In this document: positions 24,460-36,714 of the stretch, in pieces
Position numbering within the stretch: the first letter of the stretch is position 1
Layout of the letters: the number at the start of each line of letters is the position of its first letter
DNA from: Microbotryum silenes-acaulis
Taxonomy: Eukaryota; Basidiomycota; Microbotryomycetes; Microbotryales; Microbotryaceae
Direction: 5' to 3'
Length of the DNA: 64,000 nt
Assembly: GCA_003665825.1 (NCBI GenBank)
Contig: QPFY01000003.1
Span: 1,674,001-1,738,000, forward strand
The notes under the pieces: generated by a model
What the model was told of the DNA's origin: nothing
Databases searched by the model: none
What the model saw: only the letters and a program-made list of their open reading frames with translations
Position numbers and translations under genes: made by a program

Positions 24460-27400
24460 CTATAAACTCGAATACGTCCAGATCTTGGCACTGTGATCAC
24501 CGGAACCGGTACTGAAGAACCCGCCAACGGGGGAGACGGCGACGGAGATGACGGAGTTCTTGGCGCCTTGGAGCATGAACTGCGCTTTGAAGGTCTTGAC
24601 GTCCCAGAATTGCACGCCGCGGTCTTTGGAACCCGAGACGATCCAGAGACCGTCCGGGGTTGTGTCGACCTGGATTGAAACCGAGAATATCGTAGAACTG
24701 GATCAGCTCACAGCATTCAGGTTGAGCAAGGAGGACACAAGCACAAGAATACTCACCGACAAAACGTAATCCTTGTGCCCGACCAAAGTCGTCACACATG
24801 CCGTCTTCCCTCCTTCCCCACCTTGCGCAATCGACCCCGGTTCCTTGTTGTTCAACGCCTTGAACGAGTTCATATCCCAAATCTTCAACGTCTTGTCCAG
24901 ACTACCCGAAACGAGATACTTCCCATCGGGGGAGAAGGCGACGGAGTAGACGCTGTCCTTGTGCGATTTGAGCTTGTCCAACAACTTGCCCGTATGGGCG
25001 TCCCACAAGCGGACGACGGTGTCGAGCGATCCGGCGGCGATGTAGTGCCCATCGGGGGAAAGCACGACCGAGGTGACGCCCGCGTCGACGGGTCCGTTCT
25101 CCGCGATCGTCACGTCGTCGATCTGCAATGTGAACAAGCATGTCCCCGAATCCATATCCCACATCTTGGCACTGCGATCGCCCGAACCACTGACGAGGCG
25201 TCGTCCATCAGGCGAGAACGCAAGCGAATAAATTTCAGACTTGTGGCCTGAGAAGATCTTGGCGACGCGCTTTTGAGCAAGGTTCCAAATTCGTACGATG
25301 CAATCCTCGGACCCGGTCGCGAGGAACCGCCCGTCGGGGGAGAAGCACGCCGATCGGATGTAGTTGTCCTGCTTGCTGTTGGACGCGTCGTCGTTGAGGA
25401 TCGAGAGCTTAGCCCCCGTCTTGGTGTCGTACAGAGTCGTGTTGCGGTTGCAGCCCGTCGCGAGCACTTTGCCGTCAGGGGAGAAGCGAACGCAGCACAC
25501 GACCGAATCGTGGACGAGCGTGTGGACAAGCCCGACATCGAGCACCCGCTTGACGTTGGGGTTGTACACCGTCAGCCAGTCGCTGCCTTCCTTCTTGAAC
25601 CCTGTCGTATCGGGGTCGAAAGCCTCGTTCTCCTTCGGACCGCCTCCCATCTCGGAACCGGGGTGCGGACGCGGGGAGGCGGCGTGGTCGCGGCTTGGCC
25701 CACCATTCGGTGCCGTCGAAGAAGGTCGAGACCCTGGTTGTTGAGGGTACGGCGACATGTTGGACACATTCGGACTCGGTTTCGACGAGTAGCCTAAGGT
25801 AAGAGCGCACGCGCACCAGAAATTACAGGTCAGCAAACATTCTCTCGCAAGCTTCGCATTCCGTGCTGTTCCAGTGTCGGGTCTCACCTTTCCCTTTTGC
25901 GCCGATGGGTGTCATTGCGCCCCCATACCGCTCATCCTCATCCCTCGATCGCTTGGTGTGCTCCGCATCCCTGTCGATCGGTCGGTCACGTAGGCCCTGG
26001 ACCTGACTCCCTCCCCCTGGCGGTCCGTACCGATCCCTATCCGCATACTCGCTCGGCGGGAACCCCGATGACCCCGGTCGACCACCCGAACTCGATCCTG
26101 GAGGACCACCAACACCCCCTCCAGCCATGATGGAAGGCAGAACGGGTCGGGACAATGCAGACGATTGTGGCAGTCCGCCGAGGGGTAGCGAGGACGAGCC
26201 TGGCGGCGGTCGTTGGTCGAGCTGTTGGCGCAGACGAATCGTTTCTTCCTGTAACCTCATATTCTCCTCCTGCAATCTGTTCAAAACGATGCCGTAGCCC
26301 CAATAGGGGAAATTGCGAGCAAGTCAGTACAGATGAAGAACGTCGAGCTAGCAGGCGGCCTACGGATTCGAGCGGCTTACACTCGCTTGTCGTCGTGGTG
26401 TTTGCGCTCCAAGTCGTACGACATGGACCGCATCGCATTCAATTCGTTTGCATGGAGTTGGACTGTTCCAAAAGCGCGCGGGGGAGCGCCAGTACAGTCG
26501 GTCAGCACACATCCCTCTGTTTGTTGCTATTCTCGAGGTCGATCGGCGTTCAATCCTGGCAGGTGCTTGACAGCGACGACGACGACGACGAGGAGAACCA
26601 GGGCCGGGCACGGGGGCGGCCGTCGACGTGGTCGATGCCCGACGCTTCCTCTCGGCCACGGATACGGATAGCGGCTGTGTGGGCTGCGCCTCGGTCGGTG
26701 CAGGTCGATGGCAACGAGATTGGAGCGGTCGGACAGGTTCGATGTATGCGTGCACCACGTCCTCGGGGCGAGCAGAGAGGGGGTCGCGCACGAGAGCCGG
26801 GATGCGGAGACGGACTAGACTCGACACAGACACTCGACGACGATCATCGATCACTCACTCATGGCTTCGTACTCTTCCCTCGCGGCCCTGAGCATGCCCA
26901 TCTCCCCCGTGGCCTGGTCGAACTCTGACCGCACAAAGTCGAGCAGGTCGTTAAGTCGACTCGGGGCATAGACGGCGGTTGCACCGGCGCCACCGCCTGC
27001 GCCTGCGCCGCCGCCCATGGACGAGGCTAGTGGTGGTGGCAGGCCCGTGGACCCTCCGACCCCTCCTCCGCCTGCGCCTCCGACCCGGTCGCCTGCACCA
27101 GGACCTGGTCCACCGACGCCGAGATGCGAAGCGTGCAAAGGTCCACCGCCACCGACGCCCTGTCGCCCGTCACCGTTGGCGTTGAGGTTGTTGCTCGACA
27201 TGATCGAAGGGAGTGAAGCGTTGAGCGCCGAGGACGAAGCGCGGTCACCTCCCCGGTCACGCTCTCGTTCCCGCTGGTCCCGCTGCTGCTCACGCTCTCG
27301 CTCACGTTCACGCCCTGAATCGCGCCCTGAATCACGCTCGCTGATTACACCGCCGCCGCTGCCGTGCCCGCCGCCCGCGCCCGCTGATGATGCTGCGGCC

Positions 27401-27483
27401 GTCGATCCAGCGCCGGCTCCACCACCACCACCACTCCCTGAATGCGTTCCCAAAGGTCGGTGGTCGTACACTCGATTCGACAT
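24460..27483 (-). CDS. TUP1: transcriptional corepressor TUP1
   Basis: The WD40 subunit of the general corepressor Tup1-Ssn6, recruited by many DNA-binding proteins. The first exon from 27483 is Gly/Ser/Arg-rich low complexity and then enters the Tup N-terminal tetramerisation helix (APSRLNDLLDFVRSEFDQAT, then MGMLRAAREEYEAM). The helix continues in a later exon, NRLQEENMRLQEETIRLRQQ. A Pro/Gly/Ser linker follows. After YNPNVKRVLDVGLVHTLVHD come seven WD40 blades in order, ending with ISVAVSPVGGFFSTGSGDHS and the terminal KIWTYSSL. The long glycine- and arginine-rich stretch before the tetramerisation helix is an addition relative to yeast Tup1. Exon limits beyond the first and last were not fixed base by base. 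No regulation can be read from the sequence. Confidence 0.93.
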
Positions 27484-28603
27484 GACTCGTCCCGCGAGAT
27501 GTGATCAAAGCCAGAGGCCCCAAAGTCGTCAAAGCTCTGATCTATCCCCCCACGAAATGCAGGGTCGATGATTGTGTGGGGGCGTGTCGTGGTCGTGAGA
27601 GAGAGACGAGAGGTAGCACGAGGACGTTGAGGGTGGAAACTGCACTCGACCAAGTGGGTGGTGGGGCTGGCGGGGTAAAGTTAAGAACCCGCGCCGCATG
27701 AGGGCTGATCGGGGGGCCAAACGTGCTCCGGGTGGGGCCGTCAGAAAGTCTACGACAAGAAGATGATTTATTCGAAAGTTTCAATAAGCTTCCTCCAGAC
27801 TAGGGAGATGTCGCTAAAAACGTGAGAGAAGTCGCTATAAAGTTGACTAGTAAAGTTGAAATACTCGAGGTTATAAAACGGACAAAGAAAGAGACAGGCG
27901 CGCCAGTTGCTTCTGCCAGCTCTGGACAAAAAGAACCAGGAACTAGGAATGGCGCCCAGGCGCGCGCGCGTGAGGCAACGGATCGGGCAGCGCCAGGCCG
28001 AGGTGAGACCTTCGAAAAGTGATCGAGCTCGAGGATTCTCCGTGAGAGAATCCCCGCATGACCGCAATAGTCAGCACGACGATGCATGGTGAGGAATGAC
28101 GACGACGCTGGCGAGGGCGATGATGACGACGACGATGATGGTGATACTGTGGTCATGGTGGTGATGGTGGTGAACATGGCCGAGCACGCGGCGGATCTGA
28201 AGCGAACTCACGGACAGGGGACCGCGCATCCCACATCGAGGTCGGCGATCCACCACTTGGAGAGACAGAACACCTTGTGGAGCAAGCTGGTTCGAGTCTC
28301 GGACAGCAGATTGAGCCTTGAGGATCACCCCCGAGTTGAGATCGCCGTGATCGACCAGTGATTGTTGCTCCAACAGCTTGGTTGAGCTGACACGATCTAG
28401 CTTTCGCTTTGGTTTACCGCGGTTTCCGCTTCACGCGAGAGCTCCGACGCGACGAGTCGAGGCGAGGAAAAACAGTGAAGAGCAATTTCTGTGTACTCCC
28501 AAGACAATTAATTGATGGCAAGTAGGAGTGTTCACCCTCGGATTTAATTAGCTGCCACTCGCGGTTGAGGGCTACAAAATTGTAACTGGTTTTTCGAGCA
28601 CAC

Positions 28604-28712
28604 CATGCATGGGCATAGGCATGCATGACTGTGCGTCTAGGTTTCATGGGTCAGCTCATTGAACTGCACGGAGTTACACTGTCATGCACTGTTATGCACG
28701 GGCGTGCATGCG
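28604..28712. repeat. cluster of ATGCAT/ATGCAC words
   Basis: At least six TGCA-centred words (ATGCAT twice, TGCACG, ATGCAC twice, GTGCATGC) lie within 109 bp. A related cluster sits 0.6 kb to the right. Confidence 0.55.
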
Positions 28713-29215
28713 CTGGGAATCGGCTCTGAGTGTCTCGCGCTCGCGGTTCGAATGGTTCGCAGCCAATTGCCGAGACTGCGAGTCGGCGCATACCGCTGCA
28801 TCGCTATACATCGAGCTGCACAATTCAGGAGTGTGATTTAGGTTTCTATATGAGTATGGACTGGATCCGACTTATCTCAGCCTGCTCCGAAGGTGTTTGA
28901 TCGCCCGGGGAGCCTGTGGTACACTTCAATCGATTCATTGCGCCATCGCACATTCCTGTCATGTCTCCCACAGGTATTCTCACTCCGTCGCTGACAGTCA
29001 TACGGCTTACTTCTCCGCTTTTAATTCCTTATGCAACACTTGATGATGGGTTGAAGTCCTCGCCCTGCTCCTCTTCTCCACATGGCTCGATGTGCACTCG
29101 GCGGGGGGTTTCGCTACGAAGCAGGTTGCGCGAGACTGATTCGATCCGCCGAGCGTGCACAGAAAGTGCCAAACGGTGTCATATCGTCAAGAGACGCTTG
29201 CGTGAGAAAGAAAAG

Positions 29216-29279
29216 AGTATGCACGGGTATGCAATCAGGTTCACATGCATGCACCCGTATGCACTCGGATGTATGCAGT
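29216..29279. repeat. second cluster of TATGCA words
   Basis: Five TATGCA/CATGCA words lie within 64 bp (TATGCAC, TATGCAAT, CATGCATGCAC, TATGCAC, TATGCAG), matching the cluster at 28604-28712 in style. Confidence 0.55.
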
Positions 29280-29832
29280 GTCGACAGACTTGGAGCCGGT
29301 ACGGCTGGGCGCGACGGCGGCTCCGCGATCCGGACCGGTTTCGCACCGAGTGGGGGTGGGGGGTGCAAAAGTCAAGAGTGAAGCGTCGGCGTGCTTGCTT
29401 GAAGCAAGGAGAGGGTGCAAACCCCATCGAGTTCAGAGGATTCGATCGATGATCCCTAGATCACTCGAGTACCACAGCCACTAGCCTGGGAGGACTGAGA
29501 GACCTCGCCAAGGTGGCCATTACTCATCCTGAAAGCGATTTTGGCGCAGCCAAAAACTGGCGAAACTGGCGACCTTCGCTTTTGCGCTTGCGGCGCCGCC
29601 GAGCCCGCTCAGGCTGTGTTTCGCGAGTAATTGTCGCTTTGCAAGGGGGAAAGCGTCTAAAGTTGCCTTGCTTACACCTTGCAGCTGTAAACTGATGTAG
29701 AAAGGCGGGTGTAACTGAGTGATGTGGACAGGAGAAGAGGTGGCACTGAATAAAGTTCACGAGGGCTTTCGGTAGTATGTCAAGCTAGGGCGAGAGAGAA
29801 AAGAAAGAAGAAAACCGGAGTTGGACTTCGGC

Positions 29833-29971
29833 TCACCAAGACCGTTGCAGTCGCTCCTCCTCTAGCTTGACCTCCTGGTCAAGTTCGTCCTCAAGTTTGT
29901 CGTACTCATCATTGTCGTTCTGGGCCCAAGCGATCAGTGGTCCCATGTCTTGCGCCATCAGGGCTTGTACC
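29833..29971 (-). CDS. coding-like exon of unknown protein (acidic helix)
   Basis: From an ATG near 29965, the minus strand reads MAQDMGPLIAWAQNDNDEYD and then a Glu/Asp/Leu-rich, helix-prone segment ending LEEERLQRS. A canonical GTGAGC donor follows at about 29832. Amino-acid usage looks like a real acidic coiled coil rather than random sequence. No downstream exon was identified, and the plus strand is also open here. Unknown function; could be a gene fragment. Confidence 0.3.
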
Positions 29972-30338
29972 CCGCCGGTCTCAGCGAATCTCAAGCTCGC
30001 GAGTGGCAGGACGAAACCCTGCAGTTGCACGACGAGATCGCCAATACGTTAGCCGACACGGCGCACGTCGCGGCCCAAGGATACCGTGAGATGACGAGAC
30101 TGTTCGAAAACATCTTGTCGCCCCCACACAACTTCCTGGAGCGAGCCCAGCGCCACCTCTTCCAGCCGGCATCTACCAGCGAGTCGGAGTTCATCCGAGA
30201 GGCTTCGCACGTGGGTGCGATCGAGTTTCGGCGCAATCGCGCAAATTGCCATTTTGTGTTGATGGCGTTGCAAGAGGTATCACAGCAGGCGAACCTCTTC
30301 AATTCTTTTTTAACTTAATCATTTTTTCAGATGAGAAG
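29950..30338 (+). CDS. coding-like exons of unknown protein, partial
   Basis: An open frame on the plus strand, with no ATG of its own, reads HQGLYPAGLSESQAREWQDE and continues with an amphipathic, protein-like sequence (REMTRLFENILSPPHNFLER, then EFIREASHVGAIEFRRNRAN) to MALQE. There a GTATCA donor (about 30276) pairs with a TTTTTTCAG acceptor at 30330, followed by an 8-nt exon and GTGAGA. I do not recognise the family. It could be the remnant of a gene truncated by RCE1's promoter side, or of a transposon. It overlaps the minus-strand exon at 29833-29971 by a few bases to tens of bases, so at most one of them is right there. Confidence 0.35.
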
Positions 30339-30505
30339 GTGAGAGAGTCGGGTTGTCGTGTGAAGAGCCGATATTCGCTTCCGCTGTGACGATCATTGGC
30401 CGGTTTCAAAAGCAAGGTGGAGCACCGCTAGATCTCGACACGGCGCCTCGTTCCTTCGGGACCTCTCCTCTTCCCGACTCGAGGCACCTCCCAAGCTCAA
30501 TCACT

Positions 30506-31973
30506 ATGGCACCGATGGGTGGTTTCTACTCCCCTTCCTCGACATTACTCATCTCGACGGCGTTCACGACCGCGTACGTGTCGTCAATCTACCTTTTTCC
30601 CGCCAGTCGAGTCTCGTCCGTTTCTTCTCGGCCTGTCGCACCTTCAACACCATCATCTACAGGCAGCACGCATGCACCGATCCCACCTACCCCAATTCCA
30701 CGAGATCGTAACTCCCCCTCCGTCATCAGAGCCCGTCTCTTGGCGGTGACGATCGTATCCTCTCTCGCATGCCTCTCCATCCGCTCCCTCCTTCAACGCT
30801 ACCCCCCTTCCCTCATTCGTCCCCCCGCCTCCACCCTCCTGGGCCTCGACCTTCCGACCTCCGCCTCAAAACTCTTCAACCTCCTTACCTATCCTCTAGG
30901 ACTTACGGCGTCCCTGTTCTTGGGCTCGTTGTACGTCACTTTTCTTGATGGGAGCTTGTTGCCTGGACAAAGAGGGTTCAGGTGGCGGAAAGTGAGGGAT
31001 CAGTTCACGTCGCTGCAGGGGATTAGGAATTATATCGTCGTGAGTTGCTTCTTGTTCGAGATACTATGCTGGATCCATCATCCTTCCGTCATCAGGGGTT
31101 TGATGGAGAGCACTCCCAACCCGCGAAGATTTTCCGTTTCCCTTTGTGCTCACCCAGCCCCCACATCGTCTCCTCCTTTCATTTCCTCGAACCAGGGTCC
31201 CTGGACCGAAGAACTTGTCTTCCGCTCGGCCATCATCTCCATCTCCGCATTGGGAGGCTGGTCCAAGAAACAACTCGTGTTCCTCACACCTCTATACTTT
31301 GGGATAGGTCAGTCAACAGCAGTGCCGAGGGAAAGTACCGAGAGGCTGATCATGCGCTTGATGGGCTTGGGCTCTGAGATAGCGCATGTACATCATGCTT
31401 ATGAGGTGTATATCGGACTTGGGAGGACAAAACAAGCTTTGGTGAATGGTGTGCTTGGTTCAGGTAAGGGTTTATCCTGCGAGTCATCTGCCTGCTCGGT
31501 CGAGCATAGCTCGATTCGACGTAGCTGATTTGAGCCTTTTTGATGGTTCGACAGCCTTCCAATTCGTGTACACGACCTTGTTCGGGTGGTACGCCGCGTT
31601 CTTGTTCGTACGAACCGGTACGTTCTTTCCTCCCTTCTCGTTCGACGAGTTTCATCCCGTGTTCGGTCAAGCTCCGAGCCAACCCCGTCATGCTTGCACA
31701 GGTTCGATCCTCCCTCCGATCTTGGTTCACACCTTCTGCAACTGGTGGGGCTTACCTCCCATCGTGGGTGCGTTGAGGGTCTATCCGGAGAAGAAGATTC
31801 GTACGTTTTTTGTTTCTCCTTGTTTGGGGGGATTCCATCGGCGATGTGCTGATTCAGCACTTTTTACGGCAGCTATCATCGCGAGTTATGTACTCGGGAT
31901 CGCAACTTTCAGTTATGGTTTGTTCAGATGGACAGAGCCGAGGGTGTTCGGAGGGAGTTGGTATTGGAATTAA
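30506..31973 (+). CDS. RCE1: CAAX prenyl endopeptidase RCE1 (type II CAAX protease)
   Basis: ER membrane protease that removes the -aaX tripeptide from farnesylated or geranylgeranylated proteins such as Ras. The first exon (30506-31038) has an N-terminal helix near STLLISTAFTTAYVSSIYLF, a Pro/Ser loop and further helices, ending QGIRNYIV. Later exons carry the catalytic core: PWTEELVFRSAI with the adjacent glutamates and arginine (EExxxR), then HVHHAYE, and PPILVHTFCNWWGLP (HxxxN). The tail AAIIASYVLGIATFSYGLF.. ends SWYWN. These are the conserved metal-independent or metal-assisted active-site residues of the family. At least four introns are needed. The N-terminal loop rich in Ser/Pro is long compared with yeast Rce1. 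Confidence 0.92.
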
Positions 31974-32900
31974 AAGGTGCCAAGCTATAGATTGCAGTTC
32001 TCCAAAACCCACAAGTTCATGGAAAAGTTAAATAAATAAAAAAAGTGAAGGGTGTTCACCCGATGGTTTAACCCAGCGCAACGATCCAATGGACCGACGA
32101 AGACTCATGCAGCATCCCAGGAGGATGCGTTGTGAGCAACGCCTTTACGACCAAGTAGAGGAATATCGGGAGCGGACGCAGGCCCCCTCCAAGAACCGTC
32201 CTTGCGGAATCCCAAGGCCTCTCGACGCCCGTAATTGAGGCGGAAAGTCCATACAGGATCAGAAGGACGAGACAGGAATGAGTGGGGGTCTGGTCATTGA
32301 TGATGAATCCCGTTCGACGGGGGACGGGACAGGCCACTCGATGGGGAAGGAAGAACGTCAACGCTCTCGCATACCCGAGCTGCTCCCCATGATTGGTTGT
32401 CGAAGATGTGAAGGAAACCTAAGCGACCTATTGAGAAAGGAACGCTTACACCGAGGTGCGAGCGTCAATCCGCAAAGGGAGGTTCCGAACACCGGGACAC
32501 GTGAGGAGAAGGAGGAAAAGAGCGAGCGGACCGGGTGGCTGCGAAGTCGTTCGTTCAACGCGCGTCGTTGCGCTTGGACCCATTCGGCGTTTGGCTTATT
32601 ACTAGTGGGGACTTTGTAATGCGAATTACACAGGGAGTGGCGCTGGTCTGTCTGCGGTGTCGAAAGCCGAAATAACTAATGATTTCCTCTAGTGAATTAT
32701 TTTGATCGAGTCTAGCAGGGCATGTCAACGCCAGTATTCAGCCGTCGCGCCCGCCTACTAGTAAGCTGGCGGGGCCGGGCGGGTCGTGTAATTATAAGCC
32801 AACACGAACGTTGACGGAGACAAGACACGACTTGCCCACGATACGATCAGCCCGTCGACTTTGTGAGACTCTCTGCCCGCATCCCGCTCGCGGGAGCACT
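31974..32900. other. spacer RCE1 / VPS9
   Basis: About 0.9 kb with no supported gene. The minus strand has an open stretch at 32068-32361 whose middle weakly recalls TOM7, but no start or exon chain could be built. Confidence 0.45.
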
Positions 32901-33026
32901 ATGTCGTCCTCTTCTACTACGGATGTCCACGATGCACCGTCTACCCCTGCACAAGATGACGGCACCTTGAGGTCGATGGACGCCGTGCGCCACGCGCTGC
33001 CACCGCTCGATCGAGACCAAACCCGA

Positions 33027-33060
<34 letters not shown>

Positions 33061-36000
33061 TTCGCAGTCACCACCCATCTACTAGCACGGAGACGATTCC
33101 CAATCCATGGGCAGAGATAGGATCGACAACCGTATCGGCTGTCAAACCCTATCTGGACGATTTGGATCCATTGCAGCCCCAGTCGCAGCACCCGTCTTCG
33201 TCCTCGAACGCGGTCGTGCCACCGTCCACGTCCGCGACCTCGACAAGCTCAACCAGTACGCCTCTTGCACCTCTTGCGCGTCCTCCACCGCGTTCATCGG
33301 CTTCGTACGTCGCCGAGATTCAAACCTTAGGTCACTACGTCGCTCCAGGATCCAAGCTCGAGCTCATGTCGGACGACTCGGAGGAAGAGGACGACTCGCC
33401 GACCATGGCTTCCTCTCCCACTCGGAGACCCTTTTCGACCTCCGAGACGACCTCGAAACCTTCCACGTCTGCGGATCCGTCTTTGTCGAACGCGCCTTCG
33501 ACTTCCCAGGGCAGACCGGCCCCTATGCCGGGATCCTCGGGCTTCTTTGGGGGCATGTTGAGGTCCTTCTCCGGATCAGGATCCGCACCGGGATCAGCTT
33601 CGGGTTCGGCACCAGGATCGGTCCACACCAGTCCGACCTCCCAGACTCATTACTCGAAACGGCAAGAAATCAATGATGAAAAGGCCGCACTACAACAAAG
33701 GGACAGCGACGCCGGGCATGCTGTTCGACCCCGATCAGAGTCTACGACACCCGTGCCCAACAAGACTTCGGTGTCTGGGCTCAGTAGCTCAAGTTCAACG
33801 ACGGCACCACCACTGCCGCTGCCACCGCACCAACAGCAGCAACAGCACCGCTCCGCCATGTCCAAGCCACTCGCTTCCATCGCATCCGTCTTCCGATCCA
33901 GCCCATCCAATTCTCGACCGTCAAGTTCCTCCGGCCTAGCACCGCCGCCTCCCCCTCCCTCCGAAATGAGCTCCAAGCAACGTGAAAAGGCACCCGAAGC
34001 AGCTCCCACGACCTGTCTCCCCGAACCCCAATTTGACTTCAACAAGTTCCTCGAGCAAATGCGCTCGCGCTCAGCCGACCCCATCGCGAAATACCTTCGC
34101 TCGTTCCTCAAGGAATTCTCACGCAAACCCCCCGTTGCGACCAATGACCAGATACGGGTCATCAACGATTTCCTCGATTTCATCGCCAACAAGATGAAGG
34201 GCGTTGATCCTTGGAGAAAGTTGTTCGTCGACTTTGAACCCGAGAGGGCCGAGATGGAGTTCGATTTGGCCGTGGAAGCGATGGAGAAATTGGTCATGAA
34301 TCGGGTGTGGCATTTGTGAGTTGAGGAAGGCATCCCGCGGTCGAGGGAGGAATAATGACTTATTCGAAAACGGCTCTCGTCAACTCGCAGAACGTTCACA
34401 CCTGCGATCGATCTATCGGCACTACCAGGGGAAATGTCCCCGACTGGCGATATTGAAAGGGATCATGTACTCTCGCAGAGGATCCGACTCTTTGCTTGGG
34501 TCAAGCCGAGCCATCTCGACCTGCCCCTACCTGATCCCGAGGACGTCTCCCCTTCGGTCTCAAGGACGGATTCTCCCCTCCCTCCAGTCGACCTCCTCGC
34601 CGACGACGATCAACAACCCCTCGCCGAGTCATCGACAACAGGCGGGACGAACTCCGCCCCGACCTTGGAGGACCCCATCCTCTCCGCCGCCGAAATTCGC
34701 GAAAGGAACCGCCAAGCGCAAGCCTTCCTCGATTTCTCCCGTCGCGAACTGTGCAAGATCAACTCGTACAAAGCCCCTCGGGACAAACTCATCTGCTTGC
34801 TCAATTGCTGCAAGATCTTGTTCGGTCTGATCCGCCAGGTGTCCAAGGATCAAGGCGCGGATTCGTTCATTCCTTTCTTGATCTATGTGGTGCTCAAGTC
34901 GAACCCGGAACATTTGGTCTCGAATATTCAGTACATCCAGAGGTTTAGAAATCCGGACAAGCTGACGGGGGAAGGGGGTTATTATCTGTCGAGTTTGGTG
35001 AGTGGGTCGTTCGAGCTTGGGGCCAAACTACTGACTGGCAAAAGCTGACTTGCGTGCAATGCGAGGCTTTGTCAGAACGGTGCGATTTCCTTTATCGAAC
35101 ACATGGACGCTTCATCGCTATCCAACATGACCCAAGCCGAATTCGAGCGCAACATCGAGCGAGCCGTCCTCAGCTTCCCCACCGATCGGGACGAGCTCCC
35201 CGTCGCCCAACGAAGGTCTTCCTCAACCGCTTCTCCGATGCCTCGATCCCGCGAAGTCTCCTCTTCCCAACCCGCGCGATCCCCTCTCCCTCCTCCCAAA
35301 CCCATCCGACTCCCCCTCCCTCATCAATCAGACGAACCAACGCACCAATCCAACATCGACGTCGAATCCGCTTCCGTACTCCCCGGTCCCTCACCCAACA
35401 ACGCCTTGGAGTCGACGCGTAATTTCCTCGTTCGTTCATCGGATTCGGTCGAGAGGATCGTGTCGAAGCCTTTAGGAGCGATAGGGAGGATTTTGGATCA
35501 GTTGGAACAGGTCGCTTCGAGTGGGGCCAGTGGGATCGCTGGCGGTACAGCTTATCAGCATCCTTTACCACCCTCACCATTCCATCAACAACTACAACAA
35601 CAGCAACCGCAATCGGAGTTCTATCACCCTTCAATGCCTCAACAAGCCCCACCTCAAGGATGGCTACAAGGGCCCTATCAAAGCCCAGCGGGGCCAGGGG
35701 CGCAGACGCTATCCTCCCCCGTCTCCCGTACCCGATCCCTTTCTCCGAGCCCCTCCATCCGTTCCACAACAAGTAGTGTACGACGCTACCCCCGGTCAAG
35801 AGGGAGCAGTACAGGAGCGCCTAGGGGTATGGGACCTCAACAGGGTTTTGTCGACCCGGGCTTGTTCGCGAGGAGCGACCAGACGACGGAAGAGGTGACG
35901 AGGGAGATTGATCGGCAGTTCGAGGAACAGAGGTTGGCGGCGCTTGAGGTGAGTTTTCATAGTTTTCTCTCTTTCTTTTCTTTCGTTCGTCAAAGAAGGT

Positions 36001-36241
36001 GGTGTTTGGACTGATGGTTGACTTTCAATGCTCTTCTTTCTCTGCGAACTAGACGTTGCGGAACGTCTTCCCCGACGTCGAACAAGAGGTACTCGAAGTG
36101 GTGAGTTATTCACGCACCACAAAACCCTCTTGCCCTACCCTTTCAACAGAATCTCAACCCCCTTCTTCATTTTATCAGGTTTTGCTTAGTCACAACAACG
36201 ACGTCGGGAAGACGATCGACGCGTTGTTGGAGATGGCTTGA
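32901..36241 (+). CDS. VPS9: Rab5 guanine-nucleotide exchange factor VPS9 (VPS9 and CUE domains)
   Basis: Activates the Rab5-type GTPase Vps21 in endosomal and vacuolar protein sorting. Exon 1 (32901 to about 34316) begins with disordered Ser/Pro/His sequence including a His-Glu alternation at about 33026-33060, and reaches a helical region FDFNKFLEQMRSRSADPIAK. It continues with VNDFLDFIANKM-type sequence to NRVWHL. The next exon carries the VPS9 core: RDKLICLLNCCKILFGLI, then GADSFIPFLIYVVLKSNPEH, then NIQYIQRFRN; the conserved Asp and Tyr of the catalytic helices are present. A Pro/Gln-rich linker follows. The C-terminal CUE-type ubiquitin-binding segment is spread over three small exons (TLRNVFPDVEQEVLEVV and LLSHNNDVGKTIDALLEM). 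It converges on the SDS3-type gene. Confidence 0.92.
33026..33060 (+). repeat. GAGCAC hexamer repeat coding His-Glu
   Basis: About five perfect GAGCAC units inside VPS9 exon 1 encode alternating Glu and His in the disordered N-terminus. Confidence 0.8.
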
Positions 36242-36714
36242 GGGGATGGTTTATTGAGCTGATCAGAAACAGAGGGGGCCAGTGCGCACACACATTTTTG
36301 CTTGTAATTCTAATCTAATTTAAGTAGATGGAGACGTGTCAGAAATGAGCGTTGTAAGAGTCGTCCGCTGAAAGTCTTCCGTCTCTCGAACCAGGAAACG
36401 GTCACAGCAAAAGAGTCGAGGACACTTTTGTTCGTCTCAGTTTCTCAACACGAGGTAGTTGCAACACAGTTGACCAAAAGCAAACGAGAACCTTGTTCTC
36501 TCGTAGAAAACACAAGAAAGAGACACAAAGAAAACAAACGCAAGATTAGGTGGGAACACGACTGGAGGAGAGTACTCGGAAATCCTCGGTGACTAGTAGC
36601 GCATGGAAGAAGGACATTGGACTAGGAAGACGGACAAGAGCGGTAATTCGGGGAGGTGGATGGAAAGAAAAGAAACAGATTCGTGGGGGTGGTAGCTCAA
36701 CAAGAGGTCAAGAT
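36242..36714. other. convergent 3' spacer VPS9 / SDS3
   Basis: 473 bp with AAGA-rich sequence, presumably the two 3' untranslated regions. No gene is supported. Confidence 0.5.

Larger units (their letters stand above)
27484..29832. other. gene-poor region upstream of TUP1
   Basis: No domain-bearing gene is seen in 2.3 kb. A GAT/GAC/GGT trinucleotide-rich block at 28095-28175 gives artificial Asp-rich (+) and His-rich (-) frames. Clusters of TGCA-containing words occur at 28604-28712 and 29216-29279. Part must be the TUP1 promoter. Confidence 0.5.

Noticed and set aside
28071..28373. Opposing Asp-rich (+) and His/Ile/Val-rich (-) frames
   Set aside because: Both arise from one GAT/GGT-type trinucleotide block; no domain and no exon context.
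32068..32361. Minus-strand frame with a segment resembling the mitochondrial import subunit TOM7
   Set aside because: Only the middle (DSARTVLGGGLRPLPIFLYL) recalls TOM7. The expected N-terminus and C-terminus are absent and no exon chain with a start codon could be built.
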